The translations under genes were made by a program, and so were the position numbers. A stretch of 64,000 nucleotides of DNA from Raphanus sativus (Eukaryota; Streptophyta; Magnoliopsida; Brassicales; Brassicaceae). Position 1 is the stretch's first letter; every line of letters starts with the position of its first letter. The notes beneath the pieces were generated by a model that had not been told where the DNA came from, searched no databases, and saw only the letters and a program-made list of their open reading frames with translations. Shown piece by piece: positions 12,201 through 23,890 of the stretch. The stretch lies in assembly GCF_000801105.2 (NCBI RefSeq), contig NC_079514.1, positions 18,640,293 to 18,704,292 of the forward strand, in the 5' to 3' direction.

Positions 12201-15200
12201 TATCATAGTCGAGAAAAATAATTGACCATCAGCTCTGAGCACATTCAGTAGCACACTTCTTCCTCGTCTATCGATAAGAGATACGTTATCTCACCAGCAC
12301 ACGCAGAGGGAAGGATTGATTCATCTGCACCTTTTGACAAAAGAATAATTTTCCCATTCTGACAATCTCTCACTACCACTGACATTCTTTTTCTATCTGA
12401 CGTGAACTCAAGAATTTCCAGTACCTCATAACGAATCATCACACCATTAAACATGAGTTCTGCGTTCAAAAAAGAGGACAAAAAGAATTCAATGAAGAGG
12501 AGAAGATAAACAAATGAAAGCTACTTTTTCGATACATATTCCATGGAAAGCAAAACCAAAATGATATCACCATTACCTAGACGATTGGCATTTTTGCCGA
12601 CAAAAACCATATGCAACTTCGCCGCAGCAGCTACAAGAGCGTCCTCATCCTGAGATTGGGCCTTGTATATAATTTCTCCAGCTTTGCTATCGGATGGAAA
12701 TCCCCCAAGAAAAAGAAACACAGTGAGATTGAAATTCCTAGATAAACAGAATAAATATACACAAGTGAAATACGATTTGTGAAGTTTCTTTCCCTTGCTT
12801 GACTGACAAAACAGACATTAGGAAAATTTAAACATGAAAACGAAGTTGAAAATTACCTTCGTACAGGTATAACTGTGTTGCAGATGGCCATAACTGTAAG
12901 AAATCGGATGACATCTGTAGAGCCACTGGTGATGGCATCTAAAAGTTGTGTATCTGATTAGAAAGATCAGAATACTTTAGAAACAATACTCTTTTGACGC
13001 AGACTCATCGATGCAGAGACTTAAACAGTGTATACGTTAATATTATTGACACAAATACGCAAGGTGAAGTATGAAACCTTTTAAAGCATCCCCATTCTCA
13101 TTCCCATAGAAAATGCCACCAATACAACATCTTCTAAATATCATCTTGTTGTCTGTCAGGGTCCCAGTTTTGTCGGTCAAAATGTACTCTACTTGCCCAA
13201 GGTCCTCACTTATTGCCGTGCTGCCACACACAAAAAACAACATAATGTAAAACCAAATCGTGAGATTAAACTGTTCACAGGTGAAATATGAGGAAGTCTG
13301 CCTCTATCCTGAACTTACTTTGCTGCATAAGATGCTGTACCAGTCTCTTGATCTACCATCTCCACATCCCATTCTATAAATTTTGCATAAAGGCCCTTAA
13401 CCAGATCTAGAGATACCTGCCGCATAATTCAACCAGATGCTTAGCAGAAACAGACATGCTTATTTTTTATACAAATGGATTCTCTTCAAAATCAATATTG
13501 CTCGATAACATATAATGACTAAGCCCCGATTTGCGATCCAACACCTCTTTCATGTGCCAAAATTCCAAAACGGGTAACAATATATTTGTCACTACACATG
13601 TAGAAAGGATGCTACCAGATTACAACATATTAGCAAGGAAGTTATAACTACCTTAATGGAGATGGGTATCATGATGGAACATAGAAGCTCAAACCGCAAA
13701 GGGATTACAAGCAGCTCATACCACGGGGCTTCCTCTGGATACTGCACATACCATTGCTAAAAAACACAACAACCAAGTTCGTATAGTCAGAACTGCCCAA
13801 CTCTACAAAACAAGCGTCAAAGATTACAATACTATGATATTGTTGTATGAGGAATCTAACCTTTCTTGCTTCTGTATCTTTCCAGACATTTCCAGCAACA
13901 CCGAGAACCAGAACAACAACAATTTGGAAAACGAATATTGCTCCAGTCAATTTATCAATCATTGCATCCATAGCAGTAAGTTTTGGTTCAGCTACACCCC
14001 TACACATACCAAGCTTGGTTTGGTTGCCTATGAAAGTATGAAAAATCATGAAAGATTATCAAATATCAACTAAAATGATATGACAAAACATATATGCTAA
14101 GAATGCATGGTCCTGACACTTGGAAATCTATTTTAAAACCAAAACAAGCCATTTTATAGAAGAGAAAGTTACCTGTATAAACAGATACTCCACAAGCCCA
14201 CTCCGTATTTCTCAAGTAACAGGACTGAAGAAGAGTATTTTTTATAGTTAAAGAACAGACGTCATTGTCGATAAATGGGGGAAACAAGCGCATGTTTGCA
14301 TCAAATCTTCGGATATCCTTATCTGGAATAGGACACTCAATCACACCCTGAAAATATGGATAAAATAACAAGAAATCATTTCACAGGAAACAAATTGGAA
14401 ATTCAGGCGCAGTATATGATTGTTTACAAAAAGCCTCACTTTCATTTTGTGTAACAATTCTAAATCAATTCCCACGCATGCAGAAGGTATGACTCTTGTT
14501 TTGAGATCGGTTTCACCGTCTAAAGCAGCAGTCTGCATGTATGAGTTCACTTATTAGCGCATTTGAAAGTGCTTAAGAAAGGTTACCAGCATCCAGTCGG
14601 GAGAGTAGATTGCAGCATAAATAAATTATATGCAAGTGTACCTCTACATAGCAAACACCTTGTGGATCAGAGGTACCAAGCAAAACTAGATCACAAGGAA
14701 CTTCATCATTCTCACGCAACCAGACAATATTGCCAACTTGTATGTCCTGTGCTTGGATCTACAAGCAAAATACTAATATAGCTAAGCCAAAATATCCTCC
14801 AAAAAGTCAATCGTCAGAAATACAAAAATCTAGCAAAACTGATTCATACATGCTTCTTGATCCCATGTTTGACGATCCAAACCTCTCTCTCGTTTGCTTT
14901 CTTATCAGAGAGATACCTGTGGTAATCATCCCAAGCTTCTTTGGAAGCGGAGACGGCAAATATGAATATCAACGGACCCCATGTACTTGCAGGATTGACA
15001 GGGGTTATAAGTGACCATAGCTGAAGGCATGCAATCAACAAGAAGTACTGGTTCATGAACCGGCTGGAATAAAAAGAAGAAGAACAAGTCGATCAGAGAT
15101 GATTGAACTTTCTAAAACAATAAATCAGAAAAAAAGGAATGATCATCACCTGAATTGCTCCAACAAGTTCTTTGGAAAGAAATTCCACAAATTATACTTT

Positions 15201-15274
15201 GTGTTAGATATACGGTTATCACAACAAAGCTCCTTTGAAGCTTCATCATCGTTAATGTAAACAAAACGCTTCAT
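9295..15274 (-). CDS. ALA2: P4-type phospholipid-transporting ATPase (flippase), ALA2-like
   Basis: Multi-exon gene for an aminophospholipid flippase. The family moves phospholipids to the cytosolic leaflet at the cost of ATP with an ALIS beta subunit; Arabidopsis ALA2 is a phosphatidylserine flippase of the prevacuolar compartment. The ATG at 15274 begins [15 protein letters not shown], the P4 N-terminus. Exons then give [16 protein letters not shown] (about 14.95 kb), the actuator motif [11 protein letters not shown] (14.5 kb) and the phosphorylation motif DKTGTLT (about 13.16 kb). The nucleotide-site LLSKGADES lies near 12.3 kb, LTGDKQNTA near 11.65 kb, and the hinge motif GDGGNDV near 11.0 kb. 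The last exon (9295-9651) ends in GYTRNCKDN. Introns use GT-AG where checked, for example around exon 1 (15150-15274). I saw no frameshift or in-frame stop, so the gene looks intact at close to the roughly 1,100-residue family length. I did not define all exon edges. Confidence 0.95.
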
Positions 15275-16061
15275 TTTTCTTATTTTCAAGCAAAAAAAAG
15301 GTTTCTTTTAGAGTTTCATCCTCAAACTCAAAGAGGCTGATTGAAGCTTACGCACATAAACTGCAACAAACAAAAACGAAACTGTTAAAGCAAATTCTTA
15401 ACATGAGAAAACTCAGCAGATAGTCACATTTCATATAAATCCGAGGATCTTTGATTATAAAATCCACCAGTGTTCTTGTGCACTTGAAAGAACTCAGTAA
15501 AACATTATAAACCTCCAAAGGAAATCAAATCGTAATCTAAAACCAGAGATCTAAGTCAAATCTGATTAAATTCCACACATCGAGATCAGAAGAAAACCTC
15601 AAAACTTCCAAGTAATTTTGATTTTTCGGATAATCTAAAGCCAAATGAACAGAGCTGAGGAGGAAAATTACTTTAAATAAAAAGAAAAATCAAAAATTTC
15701 AAATCCGTATAAGATTGAGCGATGCGTTACCCTGTCGATCACACGGAGCTCGATTTTCGCCGGAGTTCGGAGATTCCTCTCTCTCGCGTCTGCTCTGTTA
15801 AATGTTCATTAAAGACGTAAAGGAGAAGGTAGTGATCCGCAGCGACGGTGCGTTTTGTTGACTTCCGTAGAAATAGGCCCCACCCACCGTTGATTTGTCT
15901 CTGCCGTTTATGTTAATTTAAGAGACAATGCGCGTTGCTTTTTTCTCTCTTGTAAAACGGCACACGTTCTGTTCTTCCGAAAACTGTACACCTAGATTTG
16001 GATCCGCTTGCCATCTCCGAATATACCTGTTCTTTGAGCACCATAATTGTAATCTATCAAA
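15275..16061 (-). promoter_or_regulatory. 5' UTR and promoter side of ALA2
   Basis: Minus-strand leader of ALA2. A GC-richer block at 15730-15800 looks like the transcribed first exon, with a likely 5' UTR intron down to about 15360. Upstream of about 15800 lies promoter DNA, which ends where a Helitron terminus begins at 16062. No other gene is seen. Confidence 0.4.
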
Positions 16062-16577
16062 CTAGATTTGAACCCGGACATTTGTGCGGATGTATGTATA
16101 TTTTACAACATTTAAAATATAAAATTATTTATAAAAATATATATTTAATATCAATTTTATGTATATAATATTATTTTAAAAATTTTATATTTGTTGAAAT
16201 TTGTTTTTGTTGAAACTGTAAATATTGTATATCAATGTAGTATTCTTGTTTATTTATTTAAATATGCAACATCATATTAATAGTTTTTAAACATTAGTTT
16301 TATACGACATCATATTAGTAGTTTAGTTTTAAACTCTAACTAATTTTTATTCTTGGAATGTTTGTATATGTCTAAATTAAATTATTGTATCATACTCTAA
16401 AAATATTATTCTATTTAATATATTTCATTTCAATCTGTTTTTTATTTTTACTACAAAATATTAAACATAAAATGTTACAACCAATAAAATATTATTTATT
16501 CTGCTTTATATAAGAATTTAACTTGATAATTTTATAAAGAATTGAGCTATACTATTTAATTTCAAAATTAATTACTG

Positions 16578-16614
<37 letters not shown>

Positions 16615-17191
16615 TGTCGAGATTAAATATGATAAACAATTAAACAATAGTTGGCTAGTGGAAATATATTTGTCCTTAGTTTAAAAAAAATATATTTGTC
16701 CTTTCTTAGAAATGTTATTGTTTAGATGTATATTGTATTTGTTGGGAAAATATCATATATTAGTAAATCTAAGATGTTTAGTTATGTTTTTAATGAATGA
16801 TCTAACATGGATTTTGTATGATAGATAAAAAGTAGGATTAAATGAGTCATACCCCTTTTGATTTATAATTTGAATACCGAGATGAAACCTGAGGCGTTAA
16901 CTGTGGGAAACGAAGAGTTCGATTGAATGCTGCGAGTGGGGATTAAGGACGAGAAATTCGTAGTTAAGTGAAGATATTAATAAAGCTGAAACGTTATAGA
17001 GAGCGAATCGACAGGAAAGAAAAAAACGATCCAGAAAAAGGAGGCGCCGAAGAAGACGCAGACGCCGAAAGTGGAAAGAACGCATGAGACACACAATCCA
17101 ATGTGGTTTCGACACGTGTCATCGTTTCTCCCTATTTCTAAAATGTCGTGGATGCCTAAAAAGACAGATATTTCAACTTTATTATATAAGA
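16062..17191 (-). mobile_element. Non-autonomous Helitron carrying a gene leader fragment
   Basis: Read on the minus strand, it starts TCTTATATAATAAAGTTG (from 17191, preceded by A). It ends with a short imperfect GC hairpin (CCGCACAAATGTCCGG) and CTAG followed by T at 16062-16065. These are the TC...CTAG ends, 3' hairpin and A/T insertion site of Helitrons. The interior is very AT-rich except 16880-17125, which looks captured from a gene leader and contains the G-box palindrome ACACGTGT. A (TA)n run lies at 16577-16606. There is no Rep/helicase, so it is non-autonomous. Confidence 0.65.
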
Positions 17192-18603
17192 TTATTGGAT
17201 TTGTATTTTATAAGGAAATGTTTATTATAAATACAAATATTACATTTTATGGAAAATATCGAGTTATGTTAGATTTAGAAATAAATTTTTAAAATAAAAG
17301 ATAACAGTTGCAAATATAAAAATATTAATCTCAGTCTTATGAAATTTTGAATCACTCAAAAAGTAATTTTATTAGTTCAACCAGAATGATCTAAAGTTTT
17401 TTTGAAAATAAAATAATTATAAATTATCTTAAATACATAATTTAATGTATTTAATTTATTTATTATTGAAAAGTAGGTAAAACCTAACCTATAGATTTAG
17501 GGGGTGTATTGAACTGTGGATTTTAAAACTTTGGGTGGATTTGAAAAAATATTGGAGTTCGAAGAGATTTGGACTAAATCTCATTTATATGGATAGGATT
17601 TTAAAAAAGGAAAAAAGATTTGGATGAGATTTTTTCTTAAATTTTAGAGTAGTTGAGATCATTTGATCTTAAATTTTAGAGTACTTTTTAAAGTTCAATT
17701 ATTTTAAAACGTGAAGTAGTCTTCTACTACTTCTAATTCACTCGCTGCAACGGGTTTGAACAGCATACTATTGACTATATTCAAGAAAGCTCAAGAGCTT
17801 ACTAAAAGCAAATATAATAGATCAAAATTGTTTATCAAAAAACCAAATTCATAAACGAAAACATGAAAGATAAATTTAAAAATGGAGTGGCAAAAAGAAC
17901 TTCTAAAAGCAACGTAAACTGTTGCTGTCAAGATCCCATATGCATAGCATTTGTCCACATGGTTGCTGCTATATTTGCAAGGACAGAACCAAAGCTGTAA
18001 TCTACTACTTTAGCTTGTATATTTGGAGCAAGTAGTCTCATAGAAGAATACTTTCTCAAGCTAAAACACCACTTCTATACTCGAATACCACTTTTTATTA
18101 TGCTCTGTTTCCTGTGATGTAAACCTTGGAGTACTCAAAAAGCTTTACCCTTCAAACAGCACCTGAATGAGACATACCCACAAGAACACAAAAGCTCCCT
18201 TATTTATATATTTTTATTTCTCTCTATCTCTCTGATCAGTGCTACTTATAAAGATGAGGCTAGGGTGAGAAGACTTGGAGGAGTTGTAGGTTAAAAACGA
18301 GTGAGATAAGCGGTGCCGTTTTTTTAGAGCCTCTCTGATGAGCCATAAAGCTTTTCTCTTTTTTTTGCTTCTTTATAGTCTCTAACATTCGACCTTGTCC
18401 AGAGTACATACAAATAAGTTTGTTAGATATCCTGCAAAAAGAAACAGACAAACAGTGATTCCATATATGTACACTTTCACCTAATTAGAAAAGACTTCCA
18501 ACAATACAGCACAGAGACATGCCATCAACACTTCCCCACCACAAACTCCTTTAGCCTTCTTTGTTAGTGCCATCAAAATAGCAGAGACATGAAAAGAGTG
18601 ATC

Positions 18604-18762
18604 TTAAACCTCTTGTATGTTAACAAGATCAGAATCACCGTATCTTCTCATAATACAACGAGTGAGAGCCCGTAGATATGGCACAATAACAAAGTACATA
18701 AACAGAATTAGGCAGCACAACGACGTGTTGGACACCAAATCAAGTTGAACCCTGGCCACCAT
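18604..18762 (-). CDS. Small membrane-protein ORF (52 aa), unidentified
   Basis: A 53-codon frame with ATG at 18762, missed by a 60-residue cut-off. The protein begins MVARVQLDLVSN and has one strongly hydrophobic span (CCLILFMYFVIVPYL, about residues 16-30). A basic stretch (TRCIMRRYG) follows, then the acidic tail SDLVNIQEV. That layout fits a single-pass membrane microprotein or the last exon of a larger membrane protein. It lies inside the Harbinger-type element, next to a 16-C run on its own strand. I do not recognise the family, and expression is unknown. Confidence 0.4.
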   Translation of the reverse strand: MVARVQLDLVSNTSLCCLILFMYFVIVPYLRALTRCIMRRYGDSDLVNIQEV

Positions 18763-18782
18763 TTATTTTCCCAGATTAAGCC

Positions 18783-18798
18783 GGGGGGGGGGGGGGGG
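18783..18798. repeat. Homopolymer of 16 G
   Basis: Uninterrupted run of 16 G on the plus strand between AAGCC and TCCTG. It is rare in such AT-rich DNA and may also be an assembly or sequencing weak point, so its length is uncertain. Confidence 0.8.
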
Positions 18799-19314
18799 TC
18801 CTGATAAGGAATCGATGAACGCTGCAGAAGTTTCATCGGCCCGTCAAGCTTGCGAGAGAAAATTCGGAAACGAGGTCAACATAGAGGTATACAGAGAAAA
18901 TTTGGTGTTGTGAATTGGAGAGACATATGCAAAGGTGTGAGCTTCATAGATCGTCTTTTGCTTTGGCTATTTTTTAATATTGATTTTGGGTCTCTCCAAA
19001 TAACAGGCACAAAGGTGGGATTTGAGTTACGATAGTTTTGACTGGGAATATTGAAAAAAGTTTGCTTCAAATCCTTTTCATAGTTTTTTCTTTTAAAATT
19101 GTTTATCTTTCAATAACAGTGGATTTGATTCAGTTTTTGTAAATTATTAATTGAATAACAGTAGATTACAAGTGATTTTTAGTGACTTTAGATAAATGTC
19201 ATATTCAATAACACATGATTTGAAAATAAAATTAGAAATCATTAGTTGAATAACAGGAGATTTTAAAATAAAATCAAAACACTTTAAAATCCATGATTGA
19301 ATACATCCCCCTTA

Positions 19315-19556
19315 GACCATCCGCATTGGGAGGATTGTGCACAAACTCTAAGAAAAAAAAGTATTATAATAAGTTAAAATTATGAACCTCTCTCTTTGCA
19401 GGTTCATCGGCAAGATCCGTTTATCATAGAAGTTCGACACACGGCAAAACAAGATTCGTCCTATTATTAATTTTTTTTTTTCAAAAAGCAAAAGATAAAA
19501 TAATAAAAAAATAAACAGGTGGCAAACCCCACTTGGGTTTGCTGATGCTGATGCTC
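19315..19556. mobile_element. Harbinger-type MITE (GAGCATC family)
   Basis: The left terminus is GACCATCCGCATTGGG and the right terminus on the other strand is GAGCATCAGCATCAGC. TTA flanks both sides (19312-19314, 19557-19559). The left TTA is shared with the larger Harbinger element that ends at 19311, so the two lie back to back. Confidence 0.5.
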
Positions 19557-19882
19557 TTAGATCATTGTAATGGTTTAGACAAACGGACCGGAATTGTCAA
19601 ACGAGAAGACTAAACCAAAACATAAACCAAATTTCCTATCACACCAGAGTCCGTTCGTTGCTTATTGCTTCCATCAGTTAGTTCCTTAAGAAATTAGGGT
19701 TTTGGAAGAAGAAGAAGAAGAGCAAGCGTCTCTACCTTTCGATTTTTCGCTCATCTAGGTAATTCTTTAATCTCTCGTATTATTCCACTTCGTTTCGGTT
19801 CCCACATCCAAATTTAAAAATCTAATTTTGGGATTTATCTTCTCTCGTCATCTCGCAGATTCACTCTCTAAAGCGGGAGGCG

Positions 19883-21633
19883 ATGGCTTCTTTGTTCAAG
19901 GTACATAACTTTAGATATAGGGTGGAAGGGTTTTTCCTCTCGTTAGCTCGATTGGTTACATAAAGCTAATTCGAGTGTGTCTGGGTTGTCGGAGATCGGA
20001 AGAGGTGATGAAACCCAGGTCGACAAATCGACGTTGTAATGGATGTTTAGGGTTTGGTCTCACGATTTGAATAATAGCTCTTTAGCCAGTAAGTAAGGTC
20101 AAATGTGTTGTTGTTTTTGATATCAGGAGCAAGCAAAGCTCTCGGCTTATCGAGACAGAAGGTTCTCAGGCACACAGGAGGAGTTCGAGGAGGCGTTAAG
20201 GACCTCTTCCACCGTTTACATTGGGAACGTCTCTTTCTACACAACGGAAGAGCAGATTTACGAGCTTTTCTCCAGGGCAGGAGAGATTAAAAAGATTATC
20301 ATGGGACTCGACAAGAACACCAAAACCCCCTGTGGTTTCTGTTTCGTCCTGTGAGTTTTCCACCACAATTTGTTACATTGGAAGTTTTCGTATCCTGATG
20401 GTGTTGTTGTTATCAGGTTCTACTCGAGAGAGGACACAGAGGATGCAGTCAAGTATATAAGTGGCACCATTCTTGATGACCGCCCTATTCGTGTTGATTT
20501 TGATTGGGGCTTCCAAGAAGGAAGGCAATGGGGACGTGGTAGAAGCGGTGGCCAGGTTTTCATTCTCTCTCTAATTTTCTGACCCTTTGTATTTGTACTC
20601 ATATGATTTTCTGAATTTCATCACAGGTTCGAGATGAATACCGTACAGATTATGATCCTGATATCCTTTTCAGTCGCTATTCTTGTGCTTATTTATATAG
20701 ATTGTCATATTTAGATTTCTCGGTTTACCTCTACATGTTTTTCTTTAACTCGGTTGTTACCTAGAGGTGGTTATGGAAAATTAGTTCAGAAGGAACTCGA
20801 AGCACAGAGACAGCTCGTAGATTACGGTACTGGTTCACTTGGAGGATCCTACCCTGCACCCGCCCCATCCAATTGTATGTCCTTCCAACCTTTTTTTTTT
20901 GTCAAATCTACTTGATCTTGGTACATGTATCACACTTAACACTCTGAATAGTCAACATGTACAAGTACCATGAATATGAGACTAAAGTTTGCTTTAGTCA
21001 GAATCGTGTTTCCCGGAAGTACTCGCTATTTTTTTTTTTGCAAAACACCTTTCCTTTCACTGGTTTGGTTTGCATTGTGATTGATAGTTTGAGAAGTTAG
21101 AAAATCATGGATCCTAATGTAAGGAGAGCTGATTGATACCCCATTATGCCACAACTTGTATACCCAATCTGCATCAGATTAAATTCTTTGGAATAAAGAC
21201 ATATTTCTAAATGCAGATGAAAGGCGTGGTGGACCTCGTGGTGGGGGAGGATATGGCCAAGGAGGATCAAATCGCCATGGAAGAGGTGGAGGTATAATCT
21301 TTTCAGTTCAACCTTATGCGTAGTAACAGTACAAATCATAACCCTTTTTCATGATTCAATGTTTCTGCAGATTTTCATCGGAAGCGTCAAAGGGATGATG
21401 ATCGTCATGGACGCGACAACACAAGAAGAAACTCAGATCATGAGACTAGGAGAGACTCTGATCATGACATGAGACCGGTAATAAGCATAACTTTTAAAAC
21501 GTTTTGGAGTACTTTTTAGTATGTTACTCGGTGTGATGTTGGAACATGTCTGCTATGACAGGAAAAGAACCCACGATTCCGTGAGAGCGGTGACTCGGAC
21601 GATGACGGTGAAGATGATCGGAAGAAGTCTTAA
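19883..21633 (+). CDS. CBP20: Nuclear cap-binding protein subunit 2 (CBP20)
   Basis: Small subunit of the nuclear cap-binding complex. With CBP80 it binds the m7G cap and acts in splicing, miRNA processing and ABA responses in plants. I place coding exons at 19883-19900, 20127-20350, 20417-20555, 20627-20660, 20761-20874, 21217-21291, 21371-21477 and 21562-21633: 783 nt, 260 aa, frame kept throughout. The protein starts [18 protein letters not shown]. The RRM has RNP2 (VYIGNV) and RNP1 (CGFCFVLF), and the cap-contact tail region reads [20 protein letters not shown]. The plant-type C-terminus is Gly/Arg-rich, then Asp/Arg-rich, ending [11 protein letters not shown]. All introns are GT-AG except the fourth, an AT-AC U12 intron. 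A leader exon with a GAAGAAGAAG run precedes a 5' UTR intron (19759-19858). It looks intact. Confidence 0.96.
20661..20760 (+). other. U12-type AT-AC intron of CBP20
   Basis: This 100 bp intron begins ATATCCTTTT, an exact U12 5' splice site, and ends in AC. TTCTTTAAC (20741-20749) matches the U12 branch-site consensus at all but one position and sits about 12 nt from the 3' end. Using it joins GATCCTG to CTAGAGGTGG and keeps DPARGGYG in frame; a GT-AG choice would not. CBP20 is a known plant carrier of a U12 intron. Confidence 0.93.
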
Positions 21634-21687
21634 AATGAAGTTTAGAAGTTGCAAATGTTATTTGAAGGATCAGTGTAATCTTTTAGT

Positions 21688-21960
21688 TTTATGAGGCTGA
21701 ACTCAACTTGGTGGTTTTCCAGATTTTCGTTTCAACATTTATTTAAGTTGAGTTTCAGACAATATGAGAGATGTTCTCATGTAACCTTGTCTTCTTGAAA
21801 CAACGGAATTATCATTGCTACGTTTGTGTGCCAAAATGCCCATGTGAAGGCCCACAGTATCAGTTCACTTTGGTTAAAAATGTTCCTTCGAGGCTTCGAC
21901 CAATAAAACGATCTCATTAGACTAAAAACTTGCTTAAACTGATACATGATCACATTTGTT
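21688..21960 (+). repeat. CBP20 3' UTR/downstream segment, copy A of a duplication
   Basis: This segment begins GAGGCTGAACTCAACTTGG and runs through TTTCAGACAATATGA and GTGAAGGCCCA to ACTTGCTTAAACTGATACATGA. It is repeated with divergence at 26666-27130 in the same order and orientation. This copy directly follows the CBP20 stop codon and is part of its 3' UTR or flank, so it is probably the source. Confidence 0.8.
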
Positions 21961-23890
21961 GATTTGTAACAAGGAGGCATTATCTTCCTCTGTTATAGTT
22001 TGCCTCTACCATTGCTCCAGCTCAAAAACATTCATACCATACGCCCATCCACAAGCTCCACAGGCTCGAGGGTCGAAGCTATCAGAGCTTTCACCACAAG
22101 TCTCCACAGCACTGTTAACATTACCCTTTAGACAGGAGTGTTAAAATAAGTTATAACTCATAAGCTGACTTAGCTTAACTCGATCTTTTATGAACATGAT
22201 CTTTGTTTTTAGGTTTATTTTTTAACGCATATGACTAGCAACTAATTAAATTAATAAAAACCAAATCGAGTTGCTGCAGCAAAAAAAAAAAAATTTCAAC
22301 TACAGATGTAACAACGTAAATCATGGGATCGAACAATGGGATCATGAATTAGATGATATTGGAAGATCATATTACCTCGAACTAAATTAACATATGAGTA
22401 TAACAAAATAATTTTGAAACTTACACTGTTGGTTTCCGCTCAACTGTTGCATCTAGTAGGCACATTAATATTTTCTTTTGACATGATGAGAAGCCCAATG
22501 ATCAGCAATGCTGGGTTGAACAAAAAAAAGATCAGCAATGCTGGTAAGATGGCAAACAATGCCGATTGTTTGAAGCCAAATATTTGAATCCCCAACCACA
22601 CCACTGTAAAAAATACCCACACGACTATCAAGTATCAACTCATAAATGCCACGGATTCCATATTTCCCTTTAAGAAAACACATTGATTGGACGAGATAAA
22701 GAGTTGCAATAAAAACACAGATATAACCAAATTAGGTGTTTTCCTACGCAATGCGCATACATAATAATTTTTGAAAAATATTTATTACATTAATTTTTTT
22801 TTATTTTTTTATTCAATTTTTTTAAAATATTAATTAATCATTTATATTGAGATTATATTTAGTTTATTAAAATTTTAGTCTACAGCCGCACATAGTTTAA
22901 ATAAATAATTTTTTTTTCTGAAATAATATTTTTATACATTTTTTATTGTTGTATTATATGATCAATAGATATATTAAATTTTTTGATAATTTTTGTCATC
23001 GTTTTCTTTTTATATGACTACAGATTTAAAAGATCAACATGTAAAAATATATATTATACTATTTAATATGAATGATAAAATTATTTAAAGCAACAATATA
23101 TATTTTATAATAATATTTTTGTAAAAATAGATAAAACTTTCTAGATATTAAACATCAGCAGTTTACATAGAATTTTATTTGTAGAATAAAAAATACTATA
23201 AAAACTATTTGCATATATTTATCTGTATTTTATTATTTTATATTTTAACATGAATTATAATACCAAATATATATAAGGTGAAAGGACAATTTCTTACCTT
23301 TGACCTTTTTTACCGGTCACAAAAAAAAACTTATTTAGTTCTCAAACGTGAGAAAACTTGAAACTAGCGAGGGTCGCTAAGTCTGTTGGTCGTTTGTTGT
23401 GGGTCATTTTAGAAAGTTTCGTGGGTTACTCGCTAAAACTATGCGGGTCAAAAGGCCAAAATAGGCAGCAATTTATTTCTCTCACACTAGTGGTCTATCT
23501 CGCCAATAAAAATCTAAAGTGACCTACTTACCCAATTAAAAACTAAACGCGACCCTATGTGATAACTCAACCATATATTATATTAAATAAAATCATAAAC
23601 ATGAACAATATACAAAATAATTTTTTTTATGTTATTAATTTTTGTATTTACTATTCTTACTTGAAATATTTAAACAAATAAATATTTTTTAGTTTTTTGT
23701 TATTAAATTTTTTTTATTTTGTAAGTTTATAATAAATCACATCTAATATTTAAATTATTTTTTTATGTTTTATAACTAAGGTAATGACTATATTTTTATT
23801 ACCTTTTATTTTTTATTTCTATAACTAAATTATGTCATAATTAATGTTATGCTATGTCATAATTAGGAAAGAGTCATGTCATATATTTTA
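21961..23890. other. Intergenic AT-rich DNA; possible small remnants
   Basis: No firm gene. At 22440-22683 the minus strand has two overlapping open frames. One is strongly hydrophobic (ALFAILPALLIFFLFN), but neither has a recognisable family, and the block contains a short internal repeat (GATCAGCAATGCTGG twice). At 22732-22735 the plus strand reads TTAGGTGTTTTCCTACGCAA, like a degraded reversed Helitron 3' end. The rest is AT-rich. Confidence 0.35.

Larger units (their letters stand above)
17500..19311. mobile_element. PIF/Harbinger-type element with TTA target duplication
   Basis: The left end reads GGGGGTGTATTGAACTGTGG. The right end, on the minus strand, reads GGGGGATGTATTCAATCATG; both continue into GGATTTTAAA. 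Each is flanked by TTA (17497-17499 and 19312-19314), the PIF/Harbinger signature. Subterminal copies of TTGAATAACAG-type words fill 19080-19290. There is no transposase, so it is non-autonomous. The middle (17740-18860) is unlike the ends and holds a small ORF and a run of 16 G (18783-18798), which suggests captured host sequence. Confidence 0.7.
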
